64,000 bases of DNA from Hyphomicrobium_B sp001006785 (GCF_001006785.1 NZ_CDHO01000003.1:1364001-1428000); one strand, 5' to 3'; positions 40,635 to 49,606 are shown, counted from the first letter of the stretch. Notes: generated by a model from the sequence alone, not told the origin. A program made the numbers and translations.

Positions 40635-42020
40635 TCAGTGGTTCATCGGACCCGTGGGCTTCACCACATGCATCTCGACGTCATTCGGATTGTTCTTGAT
40701 GGGGGGCGCCTCTGCCGCGCTTGCGAGCTCGCCCTTCCATTCCCGGGCCACCGTACCCTCGGGGTGCTTAAACCAGCCGGGGTCCTTGTAATCGTTGCGG
40801 TCGAGCCCCTCTCGAACCTTCAGCACGGTGAACATGCCGCCCATCTCGATCGGTCCGTACTGGCCGTAGCCTGTCATCATGGGCAGCGTGTTGTCGGGAA
40901 GCGGCATCTCCATTTCGGCCATGTCGGCGCCGCCCGCCTGGCCCATCGGCATGTAACCGTCCGGAATGACTTTCGAGATCTTCTGCTGCATGCTTTTGAG
41001 ATCGACCCCGACGTAGGTCTTCACGTCATGGCCCATGGCATTCATGGTGTGATGCGACTTGTGGCAGTGGAACGCCCAATCGCCGGGATGCGCCGCGATG
41101 AACTCCACAGCGCGCATCTGTCCCACCGCGCAATCAACCGTCACTTCCGGCCAGCGCGCCTCAGGTCGCGTCCAGCCGCCGTCGGTGCACGTCACCTCGA
41201 ACTCGTGACCGTGCAGGTGAATCGGGTGGTTGGTCATGGTGAGGTTGCCGAAGCGGATGCGGACCTTGTCGTCCTTGCCCACCACCATGTGGTCGATGCC
41301 GGGGAACGCGCGGCTGTTGAAGGTCCACAAGTTGAAATCGAGCATGGTGTTGACCTTGGGCACATACGAACCAGGCTCGATGTCATACGCGTTGAGGAGA
41401 AATACGAAGTCGCGGTCGACGCGGTGCAAGGACGGATCCTTGGGATGCACGACGAAGAACCCCATCATGCCCATGGCCATCTGCAGCATCTCGTCTGCGT
41501 GCGGGTGGTACATGAACGTGCCAGAGCGCCGGATCTCAAACTCGTAGACGAAGGTTTGGCCGGGTTTGATCTGCGGCTGCGTGAGCCCGCCAACGCCGTC
41601 CATCCCGTTGGGCACCGGCATGCCGTGCCAATGGATGGTGGTGTGTTCCGGCAGCTTGTTGGTGACGAAGATCCGGACCTTGTCGCCCTCAACCGTTTCG
41701 ATGGTGGGCCCCGGCGATTGCCCGTTGTAACCCCAAAGATGCGCCTTCATTCCCGGCGCAATTTCCCTCACCACCGGTTCCGCCACCAAGTGGAATTCCT
41801 TCCAGTCCCCGTTCCGCCGCCAGGGCAGCGTCCAGCCGTTGAGTGTGACGACGGGCTGATAATCCTGCCCGCTTGAGGGATACAGCGGCGGCTGCATGAG
41901 CGGCGATGCCTGGGTCGGCGCTTCTGGAATCGCCGCCGCGGCGACGCGGCCGGTGACCTGGCTGACGCCCGCGAGCGCGAACCCGGATGCGGCGATGAAA
42001 TTGCGGCGCGTGACTGTCAT
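40635..42020 (-). CDS. Multicopper oxidase with twin-arginine signal
   Basis: A 461-residue oxidase exported by Tat (VTRRNFIAASGFALAGVSQV). Copper ligands are in IHWHGMPVPNGMDG, MYHPHADE, NHPIHLHGHEFEV and AFHCHKSHHTMNAMG. A Met-rich stretch near the C-terminus (MPMGQAGGADMAEMEM) is typical of copper-resistance oxidases. It probably converts Cu(I) to less toxic Cu(II). It lies 15 bases after the TolC-type gene. Confidence 0.9.
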   Translation of the reverse strand: MTVTRRNFIAASGFALAGVSQVTGRVAAAAIPEAPTQASPLMQPPLYPSSGQDYQPVVTLNGWTLPWRRNGDWKEFHLVAEPVVREIAPGMKAHLWGYNGQSPGPTIETVEGDKVRIFVTNKLPEHTTIHWHGMPVPNGMDGVGGLTQPQIKPGQTFVYEFEIRRSGTFMYHPHADEMLQMAMGMMGFFVVHPKDPSLHRVDRDFVFLLNAYDIEPGSYVPKVNTMLDFNLWTFNSRAFPGIDHMVVGKDDKVRIRFGNLTMTNHPIHLHGHEFEVTCTDGGWTRPEARWPEVTVDCAVGQMRAVEFIAAHPGDWAFHCHKSHHTMNAMGHDVKTYVGVDLKSMQQKISKVIPDGYMPMGQAGGADMAEMEMPLPDNTLPMMTGYGQYGPIEMGGMFTVLKVREGLDRNDYKDPGWFKHPEGTVAREWKGELASAAEAPPIKNNPNDVEMHVVKPTGPMNH

Positions 42021-42035
42021 GCGCGGTGGTCCTTC

Positions 42036-43472
42036 CTAGTCGTTTTGTGCGCTGGCTTGTTGGCTCGGGGTCGGTCCGCCGCCCGCGTCTCCGCCACCGA
42101 TGATCGCGGCCTGCATCTCGACATCCGCGAGCCAGAAATCGCGCTTGGCGTTGATGGCCTGGATGTTGGCGGAGATCCGGTCGCGGGCGTCGGTCAGCAG
42201 GCCGAACAGGTCGGAAAGCATACCGTTGTAATTGAGGAGGGTTTGCTCCGAGATCGTCTCCCTCAGCGGCAGGATGGTCTTCTCGTAATAGCGGGCGATG
42301 TCGTAGGAGCCGCGATAGGCCTGGTACGCTTGCCGGGCATCCGCACGGACATTGACAGCCTTGTCCACCAGTGCATTCACCGCGTGGAGATAGGTTTCCT
42401 CGGCACGCCTCGTCTTGACCTCCCCGAAATCGTAGATCGGGACCTGGAAACTCAATTCGTAGCCGCTGCGCGGCGTCCGCTCGCCCGGCTTGATCTCGTT
42501 GCGGTCGACGCCGCTCGCCTCGAGCACGTCGATGAAGCGCGTCGCGTGGGTGAGGCCGTAGTCCTTGGCCAGCGCGGCCAGCTCCATCCGCATCTGTTGG
42601 AGGTCGATGCGTGCGCCGACCGCCTCGGTCTCCACGTCCCGGGCGATGCGAGGCTTGGGCGGCAGGGCCGGAAGTTTCTCAGGCAGGCGATAGGAGAGCT
42701 GATCGCCCCACAAGCCGAGCGCGCGGTTGAGGTCCTCGCGGGCTTTCCGCTGATTGAGCCGCGCCGTGGCAAGCTCACCGTTTACCTCGGCGTAGAAGGC
42801 ATGTTCTCGCGCCTGATCGAGTTTGGGCAATGCGCCGGTCTCACCTAGCTTCTTCGCCAGCTCGGATACAGCATCGGCCGCCGCGCGCGACTGCTCGAGG
42901 AATTTAACAGTCTCGGCCGCCGCCACAGCACGGTAGTACGCGCGGCGGCCTTCGGCGGCCGCACCGAACGTCGCGGCAATGGCGCGCGCTTGGGCGACCT
43001 TGAACTTATCCGCGGCAATCTCGCGCCGCCGCGGCAACGTCAGGAGCGCCAGGATGTTCTGCGTCACCTGGCGTTCGATCTCGAGTTCGGCGCCGGTCAG
43101 ATGCACGAGGGAGAACGTCGGCGCCGGTGGCAAGCTGGCCTCAATCATATCGGTCTCGGCGACGCCTAGGTCGTTGTAGGCCGCCTGCAAGGCGCGGTTG
43201 TTAAGCAATGCGACCTTGACGGCGGCCGCCGGCGTCAGCGGCGCGGAAAGGATTGCGCTGACGCGCGCCCGCGCCGCGGCGGCATCCGCATCGTTCCTGA
43301 TTTTCATTGCAGGCGCGCCAAGCACGCTTCCAGTCTGGTCCGCGACGAGAGCCATCCCGCCATCCTTTGAAAATTGGGCGCAGCCGCCGAGCCCCAGCCC
43401 GGCTGTTGCGATTGCCAAGGCGGCGCCGGCGCCCCCGCGCCAAACGAACCGCCGCACCTTCCCCCCGTGCAT
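42036..43472 (-). CDS. TolC/CusC-type outer-membrane efflux protein (lipoprotein)
   Basis: A 478-residue outer-membrane factor. The signal ends in a lipobox-like LGLGGCAQ. Two TolC repeats follow (AVKVALLNNRALQAAYNDLG for the first; DARQAYQAYRGSYDIARYYE in the second half) with long alpha-helical hairpins. It could complete the CusBA pump at 30943-35570 although encoded on the opposite strand, or serve another system. The gene is in one operon with the oxidase and cupredoxin. Confidence 0.85.
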   Translation of the reverse strand: MHGGKVRRFVWRGGAGAALAIATAGLGLGGCAQFSKDGGMALVADQTGSVLGAPAMKIRNDADAAAARARVSAILSAPLTPAAAVKVALLNNRALQAAYNDLGVAETDMIEASLPPAPTFSLVHLTGAELEIERQVTQNILALLTLPRRREIAADKFKVAQARAIAATFGAAAEGRRAYYRAVAAAETVKFLEQSRAAADAVSELAKKLGETGALPKLDQAREHAFYAEVNGELATARLNQRKAREDLNRALGLWGDQLSYRLPEKLPALPPKPRIARDVETEAVGARIDLQQMRMELAALAKDYGLTHATRFIDVLEASGVDRNEIKPGERTPRSGYELSFQVPIYDFGEVKTRRAEETYLHAVNALVDKAVNVRADARQAYQAYRGSYDIARYYEKTILPLRETISEQTLLNYNGMLSDLFGLLTDARDRISANIQAINAKRDFWLADVEMQAAIIGGGDAGGGPTPSQQASAQND

Positions 43473-43505
43473 GTCGTTCCTCTCTTCATTCCGAAATTGA
43501 CGGTT

Positions 43506-43763
43506 TCAGTGGGCGCGTTGACCCTGCGGATCGTCCTGGCCTTGCGGTTGCTTCGGCGCGACCTGGCGGTTGACGTCCCCCCACGGCAACGGCTCGACCG
43601 GCTCGTAACCTTTCGCGCCCGCGTTCACCGGCGTGTAAGATTGGCCGCGAACTGCAACGGGCTGGTCAGGCATCGGACCCGCGACGGGCCAAGGCAGACC
43701 GGCATCGCCCCAACCGGCAAGCGCCGGAAGCAGCAACGCCATGGCGAATGCGCGCATAAACAT
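43506..43763 (-). CDS. Small exported hypothetical protein
   Basis: An 85-residue protein with a signal peptide (FMRAFAMALLLPALAGWGDA) and a Pro/Gln-rich mature part (EPVEPLPWGDVNRQVAPKQP). Short proteins of this type lie before copper-resistance outer-membrane genes in several proteobacteria; the role is unknown. The start at 43763 is preferred to an earlier in-frame start. Confidence 0.55.
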   Translation of the reverse strand: MFMRAFAMALLLPALAGWGDAGLPWPVAGPMPDQPVAVRGQSYTPVNAGAKGYEPVEPLPWGDVNRQVAPKQPQGQDDPQGQRAH

Positions 43764-43920
43764 GCGTGACCTCTTGCAACGAGGTTGAACGGCTGCCGAC
43801 GAGCGCATGGCAAAGTGCCACGGGGCGCGTCGACATGAAATGTCATTGGAAAAATGCGGCGCCCCCGATCAGGGTTTTCCGCGCATAGGCCGAGAACCGG
43901 CCGCGCCCATCCGGACGCAA

Positions 43921-44316
43921 TTAGGCTCTGGGAGGTCTCTCAAGACCGAATTTGCGGTCCAGGGCGCGCAAACTCATGTCGCGGGGAACACCGACGCGTG
44001 TGACCAACGGCGCATGCAACAAAACTTGCCCGTCCTGGCTCATCGCAGATGATGAAGGCCCGCAAGGTGCACAATGGGAAGGTCCATCGCAACAGCACTC
44101 GCCATTGCAATGGCCGCTCGGCAAGACGCTCGAATTTTCGAACTGGGCATCAGTTGTGACGATGCTCTGATCCGTGTCAGCAGTTGCAACCTGGACCTGG
44201 GGCGTCGCCCGCTCATCTTGGCCGCCGTGCGCACTCGCCGCCGCAGGCACGCCGAACAGCGCGAGTGCAAACAATGCGAGGATTTGAAACCAGGTGCGCA
44301 AAGCGAATCGATCCAA
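43921..44316 (-). CDS. Cys-rich exported hypothetical protein
   Basis: A 131-residue protein with a signal peptide (ILALFALALFGVPAAASAHG) and a cysteine cluster, CNGECCCDGPSHCAPCG, in the middle. It is first in the minus-strand copper operon. It probably binds metal, like the other two Cys-rich proteins of the element, though the Cys spacing differs. Confidence 0.55.
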   Translation of the reverse strand: MDRFALRTWFQILALFALALFGVPAAASAHGGQDERATPQVQVATADTDQSIVTTDAQFENSSVLPSGHCNGECCCDGPSHCAPCGPSSSAMSQDGQVLLHAPLVTRVGVPRDMSLRALDRKFGLERPPRA

Positions 44317-44681
44317 ACGTGCAGCCTATTTGCCGCGAAATCCGCTGTGTTCTCAAGTTTAAAGACGGGAAAAGGTTCCCGTCCACGACTTCATGTTGTT
44401 GCAATGCAACTCGTTTGTCCAGTTACGAATCTTTAGTAAGTCGGCCAACGGACCTGCACTTGCCCGTGCCACAGTTGAAGTCCGCTTCCTTCCGCCGAAC
44501 ACGGTCGAGAACGGCGCACCGGTTAAAGCGGCGTGACTTCAGCCTTCACGGCTCAGCCGGAGAATCGGAAAGTGGCATGCGCAGGTGCATGACCGGCTGG
44601 TCGCAATGGCGCCGTTCCTGTCAAGACGGACGTCGCCCACGAATGGGTTAGGTGAATCGTCGGGTCTCCGGGCGGAGCACT
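44317..44681. other. Gene-free interval between copper and arsenic operons
   Basis: These 365 bases hold no convincing frame on either strand. They must contain the promoter for the copper operon (right side of 44316). I see no clear operator. Confidence 0.4.
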
Positions 44682-45419
44682 TTATTCGCTTCGCCCATCC
44701 ACGGCGGAGGGCAGGTTCACCCGGCGAGTCAGCTCCTCCGCGCTTTCCTTCCGCTCGCTGTAACGGTCGACGAGGTAGTCCGCCCGGTCGCGGGTGAGCA
44801 GGGTGAACTTCACCAGTTCCTCCATCACGTCCACCACGCGGTCGTAGTAGGCGGACGGCTTCATGCGGCCGTTCTCATCGAATTCGTTGAAGGCCTTGGC
44901 CACCGAGGACTGGTTGGGGATGGTGATCATTCGCATCCAGCGGCCGAGCACGCGCATCTGGTTCACGGCGTTGAAGGACTGCGAGCCACCGCTGACCTGC
45001 ATCACCGCCAACGTCTTGCCCTGCGTTGGCCGGACGGCGCCGGTGGACAAGGGAATCCAGTCGATCTGAGACTTCATCACGCCGCTCATCGCGCCGTGGC
45101 GCTCGGGCGAGCACCACACCTGGCCCTCGGACCACGCGGCTAGCTCTCGCAACTCTTGCACCTTGCGGTGCGTCTCCGGCGCGTCGTCCGGCAGTGGCAG
45201 GCCGTGGGCATGGTAGATCTTGGTCTCGGCGCCGAAGTGCTCGAGCAGCCGCGCGGCTTCCATGGCGAGGAAGCGGCTGTAGGATCGCGCGCGCAACGAA
45301 CCGTAAAGCAGCAGGATGCGAGGCTTATGGGTGTCGGCCGCCGCAAGCTTGTCCTTGGCGGGCATGTGCAGATGTTCGTGGGCGACATTGTGAAGGTCGC
45401 TGGCGCCGTTCTTGCTCAT
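44682..45419 (-). CDS. arsH: ArsH NADPH-dependent FMN reductase (organoarsenical resistance)
   Basis: A 245-residue flavoprotein. It has the flavodoxin-like FMN loop LLYGSLRARSYSRF (about residues 38-51) and the family segment WCSPERHGAMSGVMKSQIDW, then GKTLAVMQVSGGSQSFNAVN. ArsH oxidises trivalent methyl-arsenicals and has quinone/azo reductase activity. Last gene of the ars operon; its ATG shares a base with the arsC stop (TGATG). Confidence 0.95.
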   Translation of the reverse strand: MSKNGASDLHNVAHEHLHMPAKDKLAAADTHKPRILLLYGSLRARSYSRFLAMEAARLLEHFGAETKIYHAHGLPLPDDAPETHRKVQELRELAAWSEGQVWCSPERHGAMSGVMKSQIDWIPLSTGAVRPTQGKTLAVMQVSGGSQSFNAVNQMRVLGRWMRMITIPNQSSVAKAFNEFDENGRMKPSAYYDRVVDVMEELVKFTLLTRDRADYLVDRYSERKESAEELTRRVNLPSAVDGRSE

Positions 45420-45832
45420 CAGGCGGTCTTCCTCGCCGGCACCACTTCGCCGTCCTCCTTGGTGAAGGTACCGATGTCGGCGTTCGGCAGAATGTCGATC
45501 ACGACCTCTGATGGCCGGCACAGCTTCACACCGCGCGGCGTCACCACGATCGGTCGGTTGATGAGGATGGGATGCTCCATCATGAAATCAACCAGTTGGT
45601 CATCGGTCCACTTTTGATTTCCGAGGTCGAGTTCGGCGTAGGGCGCGCCCTTCTTGCGCAGAAGTTCGCGCGGACCAATGCCCATGAGCTTCATCAGATC
45701 CACGAGCGTTGCGCGCGTGGGCGGCGTCTTCAGGTACTCAATGACTTCCGGCTCCTCGCCGCTTTGGCGGATCATCGCCAGCGTGTTCCGCGACGTGCCG
45801 CAGGCGGGGTTGTGGTAGATGGTGATGATCAT
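45419..45832 (-). CDS. arsC: Glutaredoxin-dependent arsenate reductase
   Basis: A 137-residue enzyme of the ArsC/Spx fold. The catalytic Cys lies in YHNPACGTSRNTL (about residue 12), and the arginine triad is covered by LLRKKGAPYAEL and NRPIVVTPRGVKLCRP. It reduces arsenate to arsenite, with glutathione and glutaredoxin as electron donors. The start at 45832 directly follows the acr3 stop. Confidence 0.95.
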   Translation of the reverse strand: MIITIYHNPACGTSRNTLAMIRQSGEEPEVIEYLKTPPTRATLVDLMKLMGIGPRELLRKKGAPYAELDLGNQKWTDDQLVDFMMEHPILINRPIVVTPRGVKLCRPSEVVIDILPNADIGTFTKEDGEVVPARKTA

Positions 45833-45834
45833 CT

Positions 45835-46899
45835 TTATTCTCCCGCCTGCGCCGATAGTCCACGCTTCCTGACGGCATGCCCGGCCTCGTACCAATTCCG
45901 GGAAGAATTGACGATCTTCACCACCGACAACATCACCGGCACTTCAATGAGCACGCCGACCACGGTGGCCAGCGCCGCGCCGGAGTGAAGGCCGAACAGG
46001 CTGATCGCCGCCGCCACCGCCAGCTCGAAGAAATTGCTCGCGCCGATGAGCGCGGAAGGACCGGCGACGCAATGGGCTTCGCCCGCCGCGCGATTCAGGA
46101 AATAAGCCAGCGCAGAGTTGAAGTAGACCTGGATGAGAATAGGCACTGCCAGCATGGCGATGATCAGCGGCTGTCCCAGGATCTGTTCGCCCTGGAAGCC
46201 GAACAGCAGCACCAGCGTGGTGAGCAGCGCCAGCAGGGACAGAGGCTGGATGCGGCCCAGCAAAGCGTTCAAAGCCGGTTGGCCGCCGCTGGAGAGGACG
46301 ACGCTGCGGATGAGTTGGGCGAGGATGACCGGCACCACGATGTAAAGTGCCACCGACAGGATGAGGGTGTTCCAAGGCACCGTGATCGCCGAAAGCCCAA
46401 GCAGCAGGCCGACAATCGGCGCGAAGGCGAAGACCATGATGACGTCGTTGAGCGCCACCTGACTCAGCGTGAAGTGCGGCTCGCCGTCCGAGAGGTTGCT
46501 CCAGACGAAGACCATGGCGGTGCAGGGCGCGGCCGCCAGCAAGATGAGCCCGGCGATGTAGCTGTTGATCTGCTCGGCGGGCAGGTAGGGCCGGAATAGC
46601 CAGCCCACGAAAATCCAGCCCAGCAGCGCCATCGAGAACGGCTTAACGGCCCAATTGATGAAAAGGGTCACGCCGATGCCGCGCCAATGCGCCGTCACCT
46701 TGGACAACGCCGCGAAGTCGATCTTCACCAGCATCGGGATGATCATCAGCCAGATAAGGGCGGCGACGACGAAGTTCACGTTGGCCACTTCCGCCCCGGC
46801 GATCGCCGCGAAGGCGGAGGGGAAGAAATGGCCAAGCGCGATCCCGACGACGATGCAGAGGGCGACCCACACCGTCAGGTAGCGTTCAAAATTGGACAT
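45835..46899 (-). CDS. acr3: ACR3-type arsenite efflux permease
   Basis: A 354-residue membrane protein with ten predicted helices. It carries the conserved AAPCTAMVFVWSNLSDGEPH (about residues 127-146), with the essential Cys. It exports arsenite using the proton gradient. It lies between the two arsenate reductase genes, so reduction and export are coupled in one transcript. Confidence 0.95.
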   Translation of the reverse strand: MSNFERYLTVWVALCIVVGIALGHFFPSAFAAIAGAEVANVNFVVAALIWLMIIPMLVKIDFAALSKVTAHWRGIGVTLFINWAVKPFSMALLGWIFVGWLFRPYLPAEQINSYIAGLILLAAAPCTAMVFVWSNLSDGEPHFTLSQVALNDVIMVFAFAPIVGLLLGLSAITVPWNTLILSVALYIVVPVILAQLIRSVVLSSGGQPALNALLGRIQPLSLLALLTTLVLLFGFQGEQILGQPLIIAMLAVPILIQVYFNSALAYFLNRAAGEAHCVAGPSALIGASNFFELAVAAAISLFGLHSGAALATVVGVLIEVPVMLSVVKIVNSSRNWYEAGHAVRKRGLSAQAGE

Positions 46900-46901
46900 G
46901 C

Positions 46902-47426
46902 TCAGGCTCTCTCCGGGCTCGTGACGTTTTTGGACCGACCGATGCCGTCGAGCTGCTGCTGCAGGCTCAATTCATCCAAAGATGAGAGCGGCAGGCTGGT
47001 GAAGATGCTGATGCGGTTGTTGAGCATGCGGTAGGTATCGGCGAAAGCGAGCGTCTTCTCCACGTCGGTGCCCTGGACCTCGACCGGGTCGGGGACGCCC
47101 CAATGCGCCGTCATTGGCTGGCCCGGCCAATATGGGCACACCTCGTTGGCGGCGTTGTCGCAAACCGTGAACACGAAATCCAACTCCGGCGCGCCGAGCG
47201 CGGTGAACTCTTCCCAGGACTTCGACCGCATGGTGCTGGTGTCGTAGTTGAGCTTGCTCAGCAGGGCGATGGTCATCGGATGGACCTGGCCTTTGGGCAT
47301 GCTGCCCGCGCTGTAGCCTTTGAATTTCCCGGCGCCGACGCGGTTGATGATGGCCTCGCCGATGATGGAACGGGCGGAATTTCCGGTGCAGAGAAAGAGC
47401 ACGTTATACGGACGGTCTCGCTTCAT
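46902..47426 (-). CDS. arsC: Thioredoxin-type (LMW phosphatase fold) arsenate reductase
   Basis: A 174-residue enzyme with the phosphatase-like P-loop VLFLCTGNSARSI (Cys at about residue 13) and the redox pair region FTVCDNAANEVCPYWPG. It also reduces arsenate, but with thioredoxin. It precedes acr3, and its start overlaps arsR by 4 bases. Having both reductase types in one operon gives the host two electron routes. Confidence 0.95.
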   Translation of the reverse strand: MKRDRPYNVLFLCTGNSARSIIGEAIINRVGAGKFKGYSAGSMPKGQVHPMTIALLSKLNYDTSTMRSKSWEEFTALGAPELDFVFTVCDNAANEVCPYWPGQPMTAHWGVPDPVEVQGTDVEKTLAFADTYRMLNNRISIFTSLPLSSLDELSLQQQLDGIGRSKNVTSPERA

Positions 47427-47770
47427 TTCGTTTCTCCCTTACACAGCTTGCGCGCTTTTTTGATTGTTGAACCGCAAAGCTCGGGGTTCCCCTGGCAGCA
47501 ATCCTCGGTGAGGAAGGTCAAGAGCTGCCGCATGCCTTCAACGTGAAGGGCATAGCGGATGTACCGGCCGACCCGCGTGGCGTGGATCAGCCCAGCACGG
47601 TCCAACTCCTTGAGATGAAAGGAAGCGCCCGTGGGCGTTGCGCCCACGGCCTCGGCGATTTCCGATGCGGGCAGGCCATTTGGGCCCTCCCGCACCAGCA
47701 GGCGGAAGATGGCGAGGCGTTGGTCATGCGCCAGGGCGGCAAGTCGGATGACGGCGTCTTTGCTGTTCAT
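47423..47770 (-). CDS. arsR: ArsR-family arsenite-responsive repressor
   Basis: A 115-residue winged-helix repressor (LPASEIAEAVGATPTGASFH recognition region). The arsenite-binding thiols are probably the C-terminal CC of TEDCCQGNPELCG and CKGE, rather than the classical ELCVCDL in helix 3, as in alphaproteobacterial ArsR groups. First gene of the operon; its operator lies directly upstream (47776-47801). Confidence 0.9.
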   Translation of the reverse strand: MNSKDAVIRLAALAHDQRLAIFRLLVREGPNGLPASEIAEAVGATPTGASFHLKELDRAGLIHATRVGRYIRYALHVEGMRQLLTFLTEDCCQGNPELCGSTIKKARKLCKGETK

Positions 47771-47775
47771 TGGTC

Positions 47776-47801
47776 CATACTACAAGGATTCTTGTAGTAT
47801 G
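47776..47801 (-). promoter_or_regulatory. ArsR operator
   Basis: CATACTACAAG and its exact reverse complement are separated by GATT. The site ends 6 bases before arsR. It can block both arsR and the divergent gene at 47850. Confidence 0.75.
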
Positions 47802-47849
47802 CAAGGGGTGCAATTTATTTTCTGTATGGCGTTATGCTAAGATCCTGAT

Positions 47850-48704
47850 ATGCGACACCACTTTGTCCCGCAATTCCTTCTCCGCGCTTGGGCGGACGGC
47901 TCCTCCGACGGGAAGCTGCAAGAGTTCCTGGTTGACCACGAAGGCGTACCCACCAGCCGGCGCGCCCCGAAGGGGACCGGATTCCAAGACGACCTCTACG
48001 CGCTGTCGAAGGACAACGTAGCGGGGATGGACAAACACGCCGTCGAGGCCAAGTTCCTTTCACGGCTCGATGATGAAGGCGCGAAGATCCGCCGCAAACT
48101 GATCGAGGGCAAACCACTAACAGGAGACGAGGTGGCGGTCTGGACGACCTTCGTCATGGGCCTGCGCGCGCGCCAACCCGCCATGGTTTCCAAGATCAAA
48201 AGCGCGGTGGCCGAGGCGATGAGGGAGAGCATCGCCAAAGACCCGGAACAGTACCAAGCGTTGGCCAAGGCCGTTGATCCGCCAACGCTGGAGGAGTGGG
48301 CCGAGCAGCATTTCCCGGGGCTCATTGAAAACTACGGGCTGTCCATGCTGGCCGATATTGCCGGCCACGAGGACGTGGCGGCCAAGGTTCGGAAGTTGTT
48401 GTGGGGCGTGATGGACGTCTCCAAAGGCAAGCACGACTTGATGCTCAGCGACCAGCCCTGTGTTTGGATTGGGGGCATCGACGCACCGCAGCTGATCATC
48501 GCGCTCCCACTATCACCAGCAAAGGCTTTCCTTGCCGTTCGGGGAGAGGCGACGGCCAATGCGCTTGTTCGCGCTGACACGGCGGAATTGGCCAAAAGAT
48601 TGAATGAGAATTCGGTCGGCCAGGCTCAACGGCGCGTCTACGCTCGGGACGAAACGGCCGCTGACTTCGTCCGTGATGCGATGGTCAGAAAGAAGGCCTC
48701 TTAA
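47850..48704 (+). CDS. DUF4238 domain protein
   Basis: A 284-residue protein with the N-terminal signature RHHFVPQFLLRAWA of DUF4238 and the later DLMLSDQPCVWIGG segment. The family has no proven function. Members often lie in accessory islands. The gene is divergent from arsR and is the last cargo gene before the right inverted repeat. Confidence 0.8.
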   Translation: MRHHFVPQFLLRAWADGSSDGKLQEFLVDHEGVPTSRRAPKGTGFQDDLYALSKDNVAGMDKHAVEAKFLSRLDDEGAKIRRKLIEGKPLTGDEVAVWTTFVMGLRARQPAMVSKIKSAVAEAMRESIAKDPEQYQALAKAVDPPTLEEWAEQHFPGLIENYGLSMLADIAGHEDVAAKVRKLLWGVMDVSKGKHDLMLSDQPCVWIGGIDAPQLIIALPLSPAKAFLAVRGEATANALVRADTAELAKRLNENSVGQAQRRVYARDETAADFVRDAMVRKKAS

Positions 48705-48757
48705 AGCCCAGAGGCTTCGCTTACTACACCGTCGGTAGCCCGTCCGACAGATCGCGG

Positions 48758-48814
48758 GTTTGCGCTCAAACTGTTACAGTACTGAACAGGCCACCCTCAA
48801 ACTAAAACACTACC
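48758..48814 (-). repeat. Right terminal inverted repeat (57 bp)
   Basis: Read on the minus strand it begins GGTAGTGTTTTAGTTTGAGG and ends in GAGCGCAAAC. It matches the left end except for a few positions. Confidence 0.9.
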
Positions 48815-48822
48815 GTATCGAG
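48815..48822. repeat. Target-site duplication, right copy
   Basis: GTATCGAG, identical to 24194-24201. Confidence 0.9.
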
Positions 48823-49065
48823 GCGGCACTTGCGCAAGCAAAAGCAGCTGCTGGTGATTTGGATGTGAAAATCGGCGGTGGCGTCTCTACCGTTCGCCAA
48901 TACCTAATGGCGGGCGCAATCGATGAAATACATCTTGCGGTGTCGCCGGTCATTCTGGGCCAAGGGGAAAACCTGTTCGCTGGCGTTGATCTGCCTGGCC
49001 TTGGCTATCGTTTGGCGGAGGTGGTGCCTGCGAAATTGGCAACGCACGTGGTGATCGTGCGCTGA
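48815..49065 (+). pseudogene. 3' part of the interrupted dihydrofolate-reductase-like gene
   Basis: After the duplicated 8 bases, the frame from 48823 reads AALAQAKAAAGDLDVKIGGG, then STVRQYLMAGAIDEIHLAVS and PVILGQGENLF. This is the conserved C-terminal half of RibD/DHFR-like reductases. It fits exactly to the 5' part ending at 24201. The GGG and AGAIDE segments form the usual NADPH site. Confidence 0.9.
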
Positions 49066-49203
49066 GTGGGGAATGAGGCTGGCGGTTCTTGACACGCCGG
49101 ATGGCAGTAGTTGCTGGAAGTCCGGTGAGTGCGGCGTAACTTCATCGTATTTGATATGTAGAAGGAGCTTTAGTCGGCAAAGACGCGGAGCGATGGGAGA
49201 CAT

Positions 49204-49536
49204 ATGGAGACGCGGACAAAGGCATGCTTCATCCTCGCGGCACTTGCTGTTGTGGTGGTCGCCACGACTGAGCAAGGTCAAGACATGGTGCGTGCTGTGA
49301 GCGCGTGGTTGCGCCCAGTACCCGTGTCGATCGCCATAGAAGGAGCAGCTTCGGATACCGCGGCGGCAACATTTTCGGGCGAAAAGCCCGACCGGCTTCC
49401 CGGGCCCACTGTCGGCATCATCGCGAAGCCGCCTAAAGTAAAAATTACCGCCACGATTAATTGCACTTGGGGAATCGCATGCCCAATCGTGGCTCCTGCT
49501 CAAGGGCCAGAGACACAGGCAGGTCACGGGAAATAG
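49204..49536 (+). CDS. Hypothetical protein with N-terminal membrane segment
   Basis: A 110-residue protein with a hydrophobic N-terminus (ACFILAALAVVVVATTEQG) and a low-complexity, Pro/Ala-rich rest with two Cys near the end (NCTWGIACPIVAP). GGGAGA lies 5 bases before the ATG. No family is recognised. Confidence 0.45.
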   Translation: METRTKACFILAALAVVVVATTEQGQDMVRAVSAWLRPVPVSIAIEGAASDTAAATFSGEKPDRLPGPTVGIIAKPPKVKITATINCTWGIACPIVAPAQGPETQAGHGK

Positions 49537-49606
49537 GTTTTAGGCAAAAGGACAGCCACGCGACAAGCAAAGCACCTGCCTGACTAACTATGAGGACGTC
49601 ATCGGC

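Larger units (their letters stand above)
24202..48814. mobile_element. 24.6-kb unit transposon with IS1-family-like transposase and metal-resistance cargo
   Basis: The ends are 57-bp inverted repeats (24202-24258 and 48758-48814) that differ at only a few positions and begin with GGTAGTG. Like IS1, they start with GGT. An 8-bp duplication flanks the element, and a split reductase gene is restored when it is removed. One transposase gene lies just inside the left end. Cargo, left to right: a small helical protein, a Fic protein, MerR/CDF, copper/silver efflux, copper oxidases, arsenic resistance and a DUF4238 protein. No second transposase is present, so the element seems to move as one unit rather than as a composite of two insertion sequences. 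Confidence 0.85.

Noticed and set aside
24202..48814. Tn3-family or Tn7-like transposon
   Set aside because: No large Tn3 transposase or resolvase; the duplication is 8 bp and not 5 bp, and the transposase is a 264-residue IS1-type DDE protein.
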